Shown here: positions 25,355 through 34,561 of the stretch, piece by piece
How the letters are laid out: every line of letters starts with the position of its first letter
How positions within the stretch are numbered: position 1 is the first letter of the stretch
Assembly (NCBI RefSeq): GCF_003591005.1
Contig: NZ_QYYD01000010.1
Coordinates: 1-64,000, forward strand
Length of the DNA stretch: 64,000 bases
Direction of reading: 5' to 3'
Source of the DNA: Rhodopseudomonas palustris
GTDB taxonomy: Bacteria > Pseudomonadota > Alphaproteobacteria > Rhizobiales > Xanthobacteraceae
Program-made: the position numbers and the translations under genes
Notes under the pieces: generated by a model
Told to the model about the DNA's origin: nothing
What the model saw: only the letters and a program-made list of their open reading frames with translations
The model's database searches: none

Positions 25355-26695
25355 TCAGGGCTGGGTTCTTTCGAACTGCCGCAGCAATTTGTTGCCGCGC
25401 TCGACCGCGGAGTCCATCGCGGCCTGCGCCGGCTTGCGGCCGCTGAACGTTTGTTCCAGTTCGTCGTCGATGACGTCGCGGATCAACGTGAAGGATCCCA
25501 GCCGCAGCCCGCGCGAATTCTCGGTGGGAGGCTTCAGCGTGATCTGCTCGATCGAGATCGCGGTTCCGGGATTGCGGTCGTAGAAGCCCTGCGCGCGGGT
25601 CAGTTCGTAGGCGGCGCGCGTCACCGGCAGATAGCCGGTGGCCTGATGCCAGCCGGCCTGGATCTCCGGCCGGGACAGATAGGCGAAAAATTTGGCGACG
25701 CCTTTATATTCCTGCGCCGGCCGCCCCCGCAGCACCCACAGCGTGGCGCCGCCGATGATGGTGTTCTGCGGCGCGCCGGCGACATCCGGCCAATACGGCA
25801 GCCGGCCATAGCCGACGTCGAATTTCGAGTTGGCGATGATGTCGGCACGCGTCGCCGACGAGCCGATGAAAATGCCGCAGTCGCCCTGCTGGAATCGCGG
25901 CTCGGCCGCGGTGGCGCGGCCGCCATAGTCGAACGCCCTGGTCTTCTGCCATTCGGCCAGTTGCGCGACATGGCGCACCAGCACCGGATTGTTGAACACC
26001 AGCACGGCGTCCAGCCCGCCGAGACCGTTGGATTGCGTGGCGAGCGGCAGATTGTGATAGGCGGAGAAATTCTCGACGTTGATCCAGGATGGCCATGAGG
26101 TGGTGAAGCCGCAGGCCATGCCGGCGGCGACCAGCTTGGCGGCGGCAGCGCCAAGCTCCGGCCAACTGCCGGGCGGCTTGTCGGGATCGAGGCCCGCTTT
26201 CCGGAACACGGTCTTGTTGTAGTACAGGATCGGCGTCGAGGCGTTGAACGGGAACGACAACATATTGCCGTCGAGATCGACGTAGTAGCCGGCCACTGCG
26301 GGCAGATAGTCGGCCGGCGAGAACGCTTCGTTCTCGTCGCGCATCAATTCGTACACCGGATAGACCGCGCCGCGCGCCGCCATCATGGTGGCGGTGGCGA
26401 TCTCGTTGACCTGCACGATTGCCGGCTGGCTCGACGAGCGGAACGCGAAGATCGAAGCCGTGACGGTCTCGGTGTAGTTGCCCTTGTAGCTGGGCACGAC
26501 CCGGTAGTCCGATTGCGAGGCGTTGAAATCGGCGGCGAGCTTTTCGAGACGGCGGCCGAGTTCGCCCGACATCGCGTGCCACCAGGCAATATCGGTCGCC
26601 GCACGCGCAGGGCTCGCGCCCGCGAGCACCAGCAGCATGCCGCCTATCAGCAGGATTGAACCTCGCCCCCGCCGCCGCTTACTCCCGATAGCCAT
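25355..26695 (-). CDS. UgpB-like extracellular solute-binding protein
   Basis: 446 residues with a signal peptide (basic RRRGRGS, hydrophobic core, cut near SPARA) and the family 1 binding-protein fold. The sequence IAWWHAMSGELGRRLEKLAADFNASQ and YKGNYTETV closely follow UgpB, the sn-glycerol-3-phosphate binder. No permease or ATPase gene is nearby. It is divergent (201 bp) from a three-gene phosphorelay, so it may be a periplasmic sensor partner as well as, or instead of, a transport component. Substrate is inferred only from the family. Confidence 0.85.
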   Translation of the reverse strand: MAIGSKRRRGRGSILLIGGMLLVLAGASPARAATDIAWWHAMSGELGRRLEKLAADFNASQSDYRVVPSYKGNYTETVTASIFAFRSSSQPAIVQVNEIATATMMAARGAVYPVYELMRDENEAFSPADYLPAVAGYYVDLDGNMLSFPFNASTPILYYNKTVFRKAGLDPDKPPGSWPELGAAAAKLVAAGMACGFTTSWPSWINVENFSAYHNLPLATQSNGLGGLDAVLVFNNPVLVRHVAQLAEWQKTRAFDYGGRATAAEPRFQQGDCGIFIGSSATRADIIANSKFDVGYGRLPYWPDVAGAPQNTIIGGATLWVLRGRPAQEYKGVAKFFAYLSRPEIQAGWHQATGYLPVTRAAYELTRAQGFYDRNPGTAISIEQITLKPPTENSRGLRLGSFTLIRDVIDDELEQTFSGRKPAQAAMDSAVERGNKLLRQFERTQP

Positions 26696-26896
26696 ATCCC
26701 ATGCCGGTCTGCTACATTGGCGGGACTTCTCCGGCCCCGGTCGCGGATACCAAGTCTATGGGATCGAACTTGCCGCTGTCCAGTCGAGCCGCAATGCCGA
26801 ATGCAGGTCCAACGGGGGCCGGTGTGACTTCCGTCATCACTTCATCATCTGCGGCCGCCAGGCACGCGGCAATCGTATTCCGCGGGGCTGACTGAT

Positions 26897-28978
26897 TTGA
26901 ACCCGACGGCATCGCGCCAGGACGACAGCAGCGACCCGGGTGTCAGCCTGGCGAGCCGCTCCGGCATCGTCCGGCTGGTTCGCGCGGTGCCGATCCGCTG
27001 GCGCATCCTGTCGATCGCACTGCTGAATTCGCTGGTGGTGCTGATCCTGGCCAGCCTGATCTGGAGCGGCGCCCGGGTGCTGAATTCGGCGTGGGACGAC
27101 GTCCGGCAGGTCCGCGAATCCGATCAGATCCTGGCGCTGCTGGAGAGCGAGACCAGCCGGTTGCAGAACCTGATCCATCGCTACATCAATCAGCCGAGCC
27201 CGGATCTGTTCGCCGAGATCCTGCTGTTGCGCGAGTCGGTGCTGGGGTCGCTGAGCAACCGCGCCGCCAACGATCCGATCCTGTCCGGGTCGGTCGCCGA
27301 ACTCGAGCGTGTGACCGAACGCTTCCTGAACGGTTTCGGCGATCTGCGCGCATTGCAGAGCAAGATCAGGGACACCTACGAGAACCGGGTGCAGGGACCG
27401 GCGCGCGACATCGCTGCGCTCTATTCGGTGATCGAGGGGGCCACCGGCCGGCGCGACGCGCCGATCTGGCCGGCGCTCGGCCGCTCGCGCGAGGCGTTCA
27501 CCGCGATGCTGGTGGCGGCGAACTCTTACTATCTGTCGCTGTCCAAGCAGGCCGCCGAAGACGCCCGGCGCAACACCGAGACGATCGAGCGCACCGTGCC
27601 GGTGATGATCGGCTACGCCGACAACGATCTGCAGCGGATGGCGCTGGAAAAGCTGAAGCAGCGCGCGGCGGCGCTGAGCGATGGCCTGCATGATCTGTCC
27701 GAACAGCTCGCCAGCCGCAGCGACCTTCTGCGGCATTCGATCGACGCCAGCCAGGCGGCGACGATCGGGGCGATCGATGCGCTGTCGGTGCAGATGCGGC
27801 AGCGCGAGCAGAAGGCGCAGCAGACCTTCGCCCGCACCCTCACCAGCATCTCCCGCAAGGTGCTGTGGATCGCGTTGATCTTCATCGGCGTGATCCTGAT
27901 CGCCAGTACGATCATCGCGTTCAGCATCCGCAAACCATTGCACCAGATCCTGTCGGCGATGCGCGCCATTACGTCGGGCGACTACGACCGCCGTGTCGCC
28001 GGCACCGAGGCGCGCGACGAGGTCGGCGCAATGGCGCGGGCCGTCGAAGTGTTCCGGGAGAACGCCATCGACAAGCGCCGGGCCGAGGACGATCTGCGCG
28101 CCTCCAAGGAGAAGGCCGAGAGCGCGCTGCTCGAACTGAATACCGCGCAGCAGAATTTGATCGACGCCGAGCGGCTAGCCGCGCTCGGCGGACTGGTGGC
28201 TGGCGTGGCGCATGAGGTCAACAACCCGATCGGCATCAGCCTGACGGTGGCGTCGAGCTTCGCCCGCAAGGCAACGCTGTTCGAAGCCGACCTGAAGGGC
28301 GAGACGCCGCTGCGCCGGTCTCAACTCGAGGAATTCGTGCGCGCGTCGCGCGATGCCGCGCATCAGCTGGTCGGCAATCTGCAGCGCGCCGCCGAGCTGA
28401 TTCAGTCCTTCAAGCAGGTCGCGGTCGACCGTTCCCATGCCGAGCGGCGGCCGTTCGATCTGCACGAGGCCACCGAGCAGATCGTCGCCAGCCTCAAACC
28501 GGTGCTGAAGCGGGCGCCGATCGAACTGCTGATCGATGTGCCGGACGGGCTGGTGATCAACGGCTATCCGGGCTCCTACGGCCAGATCCTGACCAACCTG
28601 TTCCTCAACGCCGTCAACCACGCCTTCGCAAACGGCCGCGCCGGCAGCATTACGATCACCGCCCGGCCGCGCGGCGACGACGTCGAGATCGTATTCGCCG
28701 ACAACGGCGCCGGCATGACGCCGGACGTGCAGCGACAGGCGTTCGATCCGTTCTTCACCACCCGTCGCACTGAGGGCGGTACCGGGCTCGGCCTGCATAT
28801 CGTTTACAATCTGGTGACGCAGCAACTCGGCGGCCGCATGATGCTGGAATCAAGACTAGGACAAGGCACGACATTTCGCATTATCATGCCCCGAACCGCC
28901 ACTGGCGGGCCGACCGACGCCGACACGCCCATCGACGGAAATCTGCAATGGCCGACCAGGACGATATCCTCCAGCTGA
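26897..28978 (+). CDS. Membrane sensor histidine kinase
   Basis: 693 residues. Two membrane segments (about 36-58 and 320-340) enclose a large periplasmic helical domain of about 260 residues; a HAMP domain (about 343-395), a coiled coil, HisKA with H439 (GVAHEVNNPIG) and an ATPase domain (DNGAGMTP, GGTGLGLHIVYNLV) follow. The TTG at 26897 is the only plausible start, since no ATG or good GTG is near. It overlaps the next gene by 31 bp. The periplasmic domain could meet the neighbouring UgpB-like binding protein. Confidence 0.88.
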   Translation: MNPTASRQDDSSDPGVSLASRSGIVRLVRAVPIRWRILSIALLNSLVVLILASLIWSGARVLNSAWDDVRQVRESDQILALLESETSRLQNLIHRYINQPSPDLFAEILLLRESVLGSLSNRAANDPILSGSVAELERVTERFLNGFGDLRALQSKIRDTYENRVQGPARDIAALYSVIEGATGRRDAPIWPALGRSREAFTAMLVAANSYYLSLSKQAAEDARRNTETIERTVPVMIGYADNDLQRMALEKLKQRAAALSDGLHDLSEQLASRSDLLRHSIDASQAATIGAIDALSVQMRQREQKAQQTFARTLTSISRKVLWIALIFIGVILIASTIIAFSIRKPLHQILSAMRAITSGDYDRRVAGTEARDEVGAMARAVEVFRENAIDKRRAEDDLRASKEKAESALLELNTAQQNLIDAERLAALGGLVAGVAHEVNNPIGISLTVASSFARKATLFEADLKGETPLRRSQLEEFVRASRDAAHQLVGNLQRAAELIQSFKQVAVDRSHAERRPFDLHEATEQIVASLKPVLKRAPIELLIDVPDGLVINGYPGSYGQILTNLFLNAVNHAFANGRAGSITITARPRGDDVEIVFADNGAGMTPDVQRQAFDPFFTTRRTEGGTGLGLHIVYNLVTQQLGGRMMLESRLGQGTTFRIIMPRTATGGPTDADTPIDGNLQWPTRTISSS

Positions 28979-30687
28979 TCGAAGATGCCGATCCGGTCGC
29001 CGAACCGTCGAATGCCAAGCGGTGGAAAATCGCGGTGATCGACGACGACGCGGCGGTGCACGAAGGCACCCGCTTCGCGCTCAGCGACTACAGCCTCAAT
29101 GGCCAGAGCCTGGAAATCCTCTCCGCCTATTCGGGCGCGGAGGGCCGCGAGCTGATGCGGGCACATCCGGACATCGCCGCGGTGCTGCTCGACGTCATCA
29201 TGGAGTCGGACTCGGCCGGCCTCGAACTGGTCGAATATATCCGCAACGAGATCCGCAACGAGACCGTCCGGATCATTCTGCGCACCGGGCAGCCAGGCCA
29301 GGCGCCGGAACGGCGGGTGATCGTCGACTACGACATCAACGACTACAAGGCCAAGACCGAGCTCACCGCCGACAAGCTGTTCACCTCGCTGACCGCGGCG
29401 CTGCGCAGCTATCAGCAGCTCGAGCGCATGGTGCAGACGCGGCGCGGGCTCGAGATCATCATCGACGCCGCCTCGACGCTGTACGACTTCAAGTCGATGC
29501 AGCGGCTGGCCGAAGGCGTGCTGACCCAGATTGCCTCGCTGCTCAATGTCGACTGCGCCGGCATCCTGGTGCTGCGCGATTCAGGCGACGATTTCTCGGT
29601 GCTGGCCGGCTCCGGCTGCTACAGCCGCTTCATCGGCTGCCCCGGCATCAAGCCGCTCGACCAAGACGTCCGGCAGATGGTCGAGGAGGCATTCCGCCGC
29701 CGCAAGCACGAATTCGCCGACCACCGTACCGTGCTGTATGTCCGCACCGGCAGCGGCCGCGAAGTGGTGGTGCTGCTTCAGTCCGAGCGCGAACTCTCCG
29801 AAACCGACCGCTCGCTGGTGGAGATCTTCGGCAGCCGACTGTCGATCGCGTTCGACAATGTAATCCTGTATCGTCAGCTGCACGAGGCCAACACCCAGCT
29901 CGAGGAGCGCGTCGCGCAGCGCACCCGCGCGCTGACCCAGGCCAACCGCCGGCTGTCGACGCAATGGATGCGGCTGCAGCGCGCCAATGCCTTCAAGAAC
30001 GAGATCCTCGGCACCGTCGCGCATGATCTGAAAAACCCGCTCGGCGTCATTCTCGGCCGGACCGAAATGCTGACCGAGTTGATCAGCGCCGACTCCTCCA
30101 AGGACGCTGTGATCGCCCAAGTCGATCACATCCGCGAGGCGACGCGGCGGCTGACCTCGATGGTCGACCACCTGATCTCCGACGCCATGGCCGACGCCTT
30201 CGACATTTCGATCCGCCGGGAGCCGGTCGATCTCGCCGCGCTGGTGGCCGAGGTCGCCGAGGCCAACCGGCCGATGGCGCAGAACAAGCAGCAGGCGATC
30301 GCGGTCTCGATCCCGACCGGACGCGTGACGATGTGCGACTCCGACCGGGTTCGTGAGGCGATCGACAATCTGGTCAGCAATGCCATCAAGTACAGCCCGA
30401 TCGGCGGCAAGATCTCGCTGCAGGTCGACGGCGACGCCGCCACCACGGTGATCCGCGTGACCGACGAGGGCGCCGGATTGTCGCCCGAGGATCTCAGTCG
30501 GCTGTTCGGGCGCTTCCAGCGGCTGTCGGCGAAGCCGACCGCGGGCGAAAGCTCGACCGGGCTCGGCCTGTCGATCGTCAAGAAGATCATCGACATGCAT
30601 GGCGGCAACGTCCGCGCCCAGAGCGAAGGGCCCGGCCAGGGCTCGACCTTCACCATCACCCTGCCGGCAGCGTCTCCCGCATCATGA
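28948..30687 (+). CDS. Hybrid receiver-DUF3369-histidine kinase
   Basis: 579 residues. Order: receiver domain (about 25-155, phospho-acceptor D82 in VLLDVIMES), DUF3369-type GAF-like domain (about 165-320), a coiled coil (LEERVAQRTRALTQANRRL), HisKA with H359 (TVAHDLKNPLG) and an ATPase domain (TDEGAGLSPED, STGLGLSIVKKII). No membrane segment, so cytoplasmic. The receiver before a kinase suggests that it takes phosphate from the membrane kinase upstream and passes a signal on. It overlaps both neighbours (31 bp and 4 bp). Confidence 0.88.
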   Translation: MADQDDILQLIEDADPVAEPSNAKRWKIAVIDDDAAVHEGTRFALSDYSLNGQSLEILSAYSGAEGRELMRAHPDIAAVLLDVIMESDSAGLELVEYIRNEIRNETVRIILRTGQPGQAPERRVIVDYDINDYKAKTELTADKLFTSLTAALRSYQQLERMVQTRRGLEIIIDAASTLYDFKSMQRLAEGVLTQIASLLNVDCAGILVLRDSGDDFSVLAGSGCYSRFIGCPGIKPLDQDVRQMVEEAFRRRKHEFADHRTVLYVRTGSGREVVVLLQSERELSETDRSLVEIFGSRLSIAFDNVILYRQLHEANTQLEERVAQRTRALTQANRRLSTQWMRLQRANAFKNEILGTVAHDLKNPLGVILGRTEMLTELISADSSKDAVIAQVDHIREATRRLTSMVDHLISDAMADAFDISIRREPVDLAALVAEVAEANRPMAQNKQQAIAVSIPTGRVTMCDSDRVREAIDNLVSNAIKYSPIGGKISLQVDGDAATTVIRVTDEGAGLSPEDLSRLFGRFQRLSAKPTAGESSTGLGLSIVKKIIDMHGGNVRAQSEGPGQGSTFTITLPAASPAS

Positions 30688-31424
30688 GCCAGAACCCGCA
30701 CATCATCGTCGTCGACGACGAAGCGCCGGCCCGCGAGATGGTCGGCGATTATCTGAAGATGCACGGCTTCGCGGTCACGCTGTGCGACGGCGGCAAGAGC
30801 CTGCGGGCCGAGATCGCCGTCAAGGTGCCGGACCTGGTGGTGCTCGACCTCAACATGCCGGAGGAAGACGGGCTGTCGATCATCCGCGACCTCAAGGCCA
30901 AGACCAACGTGCCGGTGATCATGCTGACCGCGACCGCCAGCCCGATCGACCGCGTCGTCGGACTTGAGCTCGGCGCCGACGACTATGTGGCCAAGCCCTG
31001 CGAGCTGCGCGAGCTGATGGCCCGGATCCGCTCGGTGCTGCGCCGCGCCGCGCCGAGGCCGGCCGAGGCCCCCGCTCCCGCCGCCCCGGCCAAACCCGCC
31101 AACGAACAGCTGGTGCGCTTCGGCACAAAATGGCTCGACCTCGAGGCGCAGTCGCTGCGCGACGACGACGGCAACGAGCATCCGCTGACCGCCTCGGAAT
31201 TCGGCCTCCTCAAGGTGTTCGCCGCCAATCCGAAGCGGGTGCTGTCGCGGGAGCGGCTGCTCGAGCTCGCCAACGCCCGCGACGCCGAGGCCTTCGACCG
31301 CGCCGTTGACCTGCGCATCATGCGGATCCGCCGCAAGATCGAGCCCGACCCGACCAAGCCGGCCGTGATCCGCACCATCCGCGGCGGCGGCTATCTGTTC
31401 TCGCCGGCGTCGGAGCGGGCATGA
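30684..31424 (+). CDS. OmpR-family response regulator
   Basis: 246 residues: receiver with phospho-acceptor D55 (VVLDLNMPEED) and lysine in YVAKPCELRELM, an Ala/Pro-rich linker (about 118-140), then a winged-helix DNA-binding domain (TASEFGLLKVFAANPKRVLSRERLLEL). It is the output of the three-gene phosphorelay and overlaps the hybrid kinase by 4 bp. Its likely target, by position, is the divergent UgpB-like gene or its own operon; no site was identified. Confidence 0.9.
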   Translation: MSQNPHIIVVDDEAPAREMVGDYLKMHGFAVTLCDGGKSLRAEIAVKVPDLVVLDLNMPEEDGLSIIRDLKAKTNVPVIMLTATASPIDRVVGLELGADDYVAKPCELRELMARIRSVLRRAAPRPAEAPAPAAPAKPANEQLVRFGTKWLDLEAQSLRDDDGNEHPLTASEFGLLKVFAANPKRVLSRERLLELANARDAEAFDRAVDLRIMRIRRKIEPDPTKPAVIRTIRGGGYLFSPASERA

Positions 31425-32011
31425 ACGGAGCGGCGGCGGTGAAGACGATCATCGTCGTGGCGCGCGTCACCATATTCGACGGTGATGCTCAGGCTTGACC
31501 CGCGCATCCTTCGCACGCGAAGCGAATTTCACGAGAGATTTTGCGAAGAGGACGGATTGCCGGGTCAAGCCCGACAATGACGGATGCGTGACGCGCAGAC
31601 GAGTCAGCAATGCTTCGCCCCCACCGTCATCGCCCCGAAGGCCGGCGACCCGGTACTCCAGGGCGCTGTCGAGGGGGCAGTGCATCTGCCCCAATGCACC
31701 GCGATACTGGATCACCCGCAGGCGCGGGTGATGCTACCTTCCTTGCGGAACCGCGTGCTCGTAGGTCGCTGGTCGGGCGCATTGTCGGTGCAGCGGCACC
31801 GCCGGGTGACGGGCGACGGGCAGTGGTTAGAAAATCTCTGAAACTCTTGGGATTTTCGCCGGAATGTTTCGTCGCCGGCCCTCCGACGAAATATTTTTCA
31901 AATCCATGAAACCATTTTCGACTTTCGGTGCAGACGTCCTGAAATGGTGCCTGACTAGTAAAGCTCCCAACGAACGCCGCGGGGGAGTGCGGCGGCATAC
32001 GGGAGCCGTTC
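31425..32011. other. Intergenic region of 587 bp, no gene seen
   Basis: It holds a palindromic repeat at 31481-31583 (CTTGACCCGCGCATCC ... GGGTCAAGCCCGACAATGACGG) and then an AT-richer stretch (31830-31950) that should contain the promoter of the sigma-factor gene. A short direct repeat GAAATATTTTTC / GAAACCATTTTC-like sequence is visible around 31888-31921. No open frame here has a ribosome-binding site or protein-like composition. Confidence 0.5.
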
Positions 32012-32623
32012 ATGCAAAATGTCATCGCCATCAATGAAGCGGGTCGTCAGGGCATTGCCGCCGCGCGCGCTACGACGGACGAGATGCTGCTCGCAAGCAT
32101 TGCGGCGGGCGATCGGACCGCGATGCATACGCTGTATTCGCGGCACCATGTCCGGGTGTATCGCTTCATCCTGCGCATGCTGCGCGACGCAGCGACCGCC
32201 GAGGATCTCGTCAGCCAGGTGTTTCTCGACGTGTGGCGCACGGCGCGGCAGTTCGAAGGCCGGGCCCAGGTGTCGACCTGGCTGCTGTCGATCGCGCGCT
32301 TCAAGGCACTGACCGCGCTGCGTCAACGTCAGCACGAAGATATCGATCAGGACGACGTGCTCGACATTCCGGACGGCGCCGACAATCCCGAAGCAGCGCT
32401 CGAGCGCAGCCGCACCAGCGACATCCTGCGCGCCTGCATTGCCAGGCTGACGCCGGCGCATCGCGAGATCATCAATCTCGTTTACTATCACGAGAAATCG
32501 GTCGAGGAGGTCGGCCGCATCGTCGGCATTCCGCAGAGCACGGTGAAGACGCGGATGTTCTACGCCCGCAAGCAACTCGGCGAACTCTTGAAGCGCCACG
32601 GGGTCGAAACCATGGCGGCGTGA
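32012..32623 (+). CDS. ECF-type RNA polymerase sigma factor
   Basis: 203 residues. Region 2 (about 40-105: YRFILRMLRDAATAEDLVSQVFLDVWRTARQFEG, with the -10 recognition helix) and region 4 (about 145-195: RLTPAHREIINLVYYHEKSVEEVGRIVGIPQSTVKTRMFYARKQL) are complete, and region 3 is absent, as in ECF factors. The N-terminal 25 residues are extra. No anti-sigma gene lies beside it, which is unusual for this class. The AT-rich region upstream may contain an autoregulated promoter. Confidence 0.92.
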   Translation: MQNVIAINEAGRQGIAAARATTDEMLLASIAAGDRTAMHTLYSRHHVRVYRFILRMLRDAATAEDLVSQVFLDVWRTARQFEGRAQVSTWLLSIARFKALTALRQRQHEDIDQDDVLDIPDGADNPEAALERSRTSDILRACIARLTPAHREIINLVYYHEKSVEEVGRIVGIPQSTVKTRMFYARKQLGELLKRHGVETMAA

Positions 32624-32774
32624 ACCAAAACGGCGTCAACAATGGCCAGTGAGGAGCGGCAGCGGCAAGCGAGCTGCGGCGCGAAGCCGCATACGCCGGC
32701 ATGATCGACCGGCTGCGGCGGACACCTTAGACAGAATCTCGCAGCGGCCGCATTCCCGCGTTGGTGCGGCGATG

Positions 32775-32936
32775 TTAGCTTGACGCGTCGCTGGCATGGT
32801 TGCCGTCAAAGATGACCGCCAACGACACAATTGAAACAATCGACGACATCGGCCGGAAAGAATTCGGTGCGATGATGACGATATCGGCACCGGATGCGAC
32901 CGGAGCCACAAGCTCTTTCCAAGGCTTGATAACCAT
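32775..32936 (-). CDS. Small protein candidate of 53 residues
   Basis: A short reading frame beginning MVIKPWKELVAPVASGADIV and ending NHASDASS. ATG at 32936 has a strong ribosome-binding site (GGAGG, 5 nt spacing). The middle (IVIIAPNSF and SSIVSIVSLAVIF) is hydrophobic enough for a membrane-associated helix. No family recognised. A perfect 10-bp hairpin (32952-32979) stands immediately upstream in its leader. Codon usage is mixed, less GC-biased than neighbours. It could instead be part of a small RNA locus. Confidence 0.45.
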   Translation of the reverse strand: MVIKPWKELVAPVASGADIVIIAPNSFRPMSSIVSIVSLAVIFDGNHASDASS

Positions 32937-32951
32937 CGCAGCCTCCAAGCG

Positions 32952-32989
32952 ACCCGGACGGGGTGCCCACCGTCCGGGTTTTGCTTTTT
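32952..32989 (+). terminator. Strong intrinsic terminator (plus strand)
   Basis: A perfect 10-bp stem ACCCGGACGG/CCGTCCGGGT with an 8-nt loop is followed by TTTGCTTTTT. It lies 330 bp after the ECF sigma gene, so it would end that transcript with a long 3' tail, or end a separate small RNA. Read on the other strand it is a leader hairpin for the 53-codon frame. Confidence 0.75.
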
Positions 32990-33154
32990 GCGGCGTCGCT
33001 CCTGCCCCCGACCAAAGTGGACTTGCATGGACAAAATGGCCAAGCGCGCCGCGGCCGGGTCATCGGCTAACAGCTAGGCACCTCCTGTCGCAAAAGATAG
33101 GATCGTCACGCAATGCGTTGCGTTGCCGGCCTGTCATCGTCGCGGATTTGTCGA

Positions 33155-34561
33155 ATGATTGAAGCCCTCGACCCCGTCGTCCTGGCGCGCGCGCAGTTCG
33201 CCTTCACGATGTCGTTCCACATCATCTTCCCGGCGTTCTCGATCGGGCTCGCGAGCTATCTCGCCGTGCTCGAGGCGCTGTGGCTGTGGACCGGCCGTGA
33301 GGTCTTCATCAACCTGTTCAATTACTGGCTGAAGATCTTCGCCATCGCGTTCGGCATGGGTGTCGTGTCCGGCATCGTGATGTCGTATCAGTTCGGTACC
33401 AACTGGGCGGTGTTCGCCGACAAGACCGGCCCGGTGATCGGGCCGCTGATGGCATATGAGGTGCTCACCGCATTCTTTCTCGAGGCCGGCTTCCTCGGCG
33501 TGATGCTGTTCGGCCTCAAGCTGGTCGGACCGCGGCTGCATTTCCTCGCCACCCTGATGGTGGCGATCGGCACGCTGATCTCGGCGTTCTGGATCCTGTC
33601 GGCGAATTCCTGGATGCAGACGCCGGCCGGTCACGCGATCAACGAGTCCGGCCAGTTCGTCGCGGTCGACTGGTTCAAGGTGATCTTCAACCCCTCGTTC
33701 CCCTATCGGCTGGTGCACATGGTGCTGGCTGCGTATCTCACCACCTCGCTCGTGGTCGGCGCGGTCGGCGCCTATCACCTGCTGCGCAATACGCGGCAGC
33801 CGGGCGCGCGAATGATGTTCTCGATGGCGATGTGGATGCTGACCATCGTGGCGCCGATCCAGATCTTCGCCGGCGACGCTCATGGCCTCAACACGCTGGA
33901 GCATCAACCCGCCAAGGTGATGGCGATGGAAGGCCATTTCCAGAGTCACCCGGACGGCGCGCCGTTCATCCTGTTCGGCCTGCCCGATCAGGACGCCGCG
34001 GTGGTGCGTTACGCGCTGGAAATTCCAAAACTGTCGTCGCTGATCCTGAAGCATTCGCTCGACGCGCCGCTGGCCGGGCTCGACACCGTGCCGCGGCAGG
34101 ACTGGCCGCCGGTGCCGATCACCTTCTGGTCGTTCCGCATCATGGTCGGGCTCGGCGTGCTGATGGCGACGCTCGGCGCGCTCAGCCTGTGGCTGCGCTG
34201 GCGTGGCCGGCTGCACGAGTCGCGGCCGCTGCACTGGTTCGCGCTGACCATGGGGCCCGCCGGCTTCATCGCGGTGCTGGCCGGCTGGGTGACGACCGAA
34301 ACCGGGCGGCAGCCGTTCACCGTGTTCGGGCTGCTGCGCACCACCGATTCGGTGTCGCCGCTGGCCTCGCCCGCCGTGGCGTCGTCGCTGATCGCTTTCG
34401 TGATCGTGTACTTCGCGGTGTTCTTCGCCGGCACCGTGTACATCCTGCGGCTGATGGCGCAGCCGCCCCATCATGGTGAAGAGGGCCCGCCCGGCGCCAC
34501 GCCGGCGCGCGCCGCCGGCATCACCCCCGCTCCCGCGATCGCCACAAGGAGGCTCGGCTGA
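33155..34561 (+). CDS. cydA: Cytochrome bd-type quinol oxidase subunit I (CioA type)
   Basis: 468 residues, shorter than the 522 of E. coli CydA, consistent with the short Q loop of the cyanide-insensitive type. Nine or so membrane segments. Heme ligand His22 lies in TMSFHIIFPAFSIG, and the conserved GRQPFTVFGLLRT segment is present. The enzyme oxidises quinol and reduces O2 to water in the inner membrane. ATG 33155 gives the usual N-terminus (MIEALDPVVLARAQFAF). Its stop and the cydB start share one base (TGATG). Confidence 0.94.
   Translation: MIEALDPVVLARAQFAFTMSFHIIFPAFSIGLASYLAVLEALWLWTGREVFINLFNYWLKIFAIAFGMGVVSGIVMSYQFGTNWAVFADKTGPVIGPLMAYEVLTAFFLEAGFLGVMLFGLKLVGPRLHFLATLMVAIGTLISAFWILSANSWMQTPAGHAINESGQFVAVDWFKVIFNPSFPYRLVHMVLAAYLTTSLVVGAVGAYHLLRNTRQPGARMMFSMAMWMLTIVAPIQIFAGDAHGLNTLEHQPAKVMAMEGHFQSHPDGAPFILFGLPDQDAAVVRYALEIPKLSSLILKHSLDAPLAGLDTVPRQDWPPVPITFWSFRIMVGLGVLMATLGALSLWLRWRGRLHESRPLHWFALTMGPAGFIAVLAGWVTTETGRQPFTVFGLLRTTDSVSPLASPAVASSLIAFVIVYFAVFFAGTVYILRLMAQPPHHGEEGPPGATPARAAGITPAPAIATRRLG

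Noticed and set aside
32636-33043. 135-codon minus-strand frame
   Set aside because: It begins upstream of the hairpin and ends in the sigma gene; its Arg-rich composition is that of a shadow frame, while the 53-codon frame in another phase has the ribosome-binding site.
32800-33162. 120-codon plus-strand frame after the sigma factor
   Set aside because: It runs through a strong terminator and into the cydA start region, has no ribosome-binding site and no protein-like composition.
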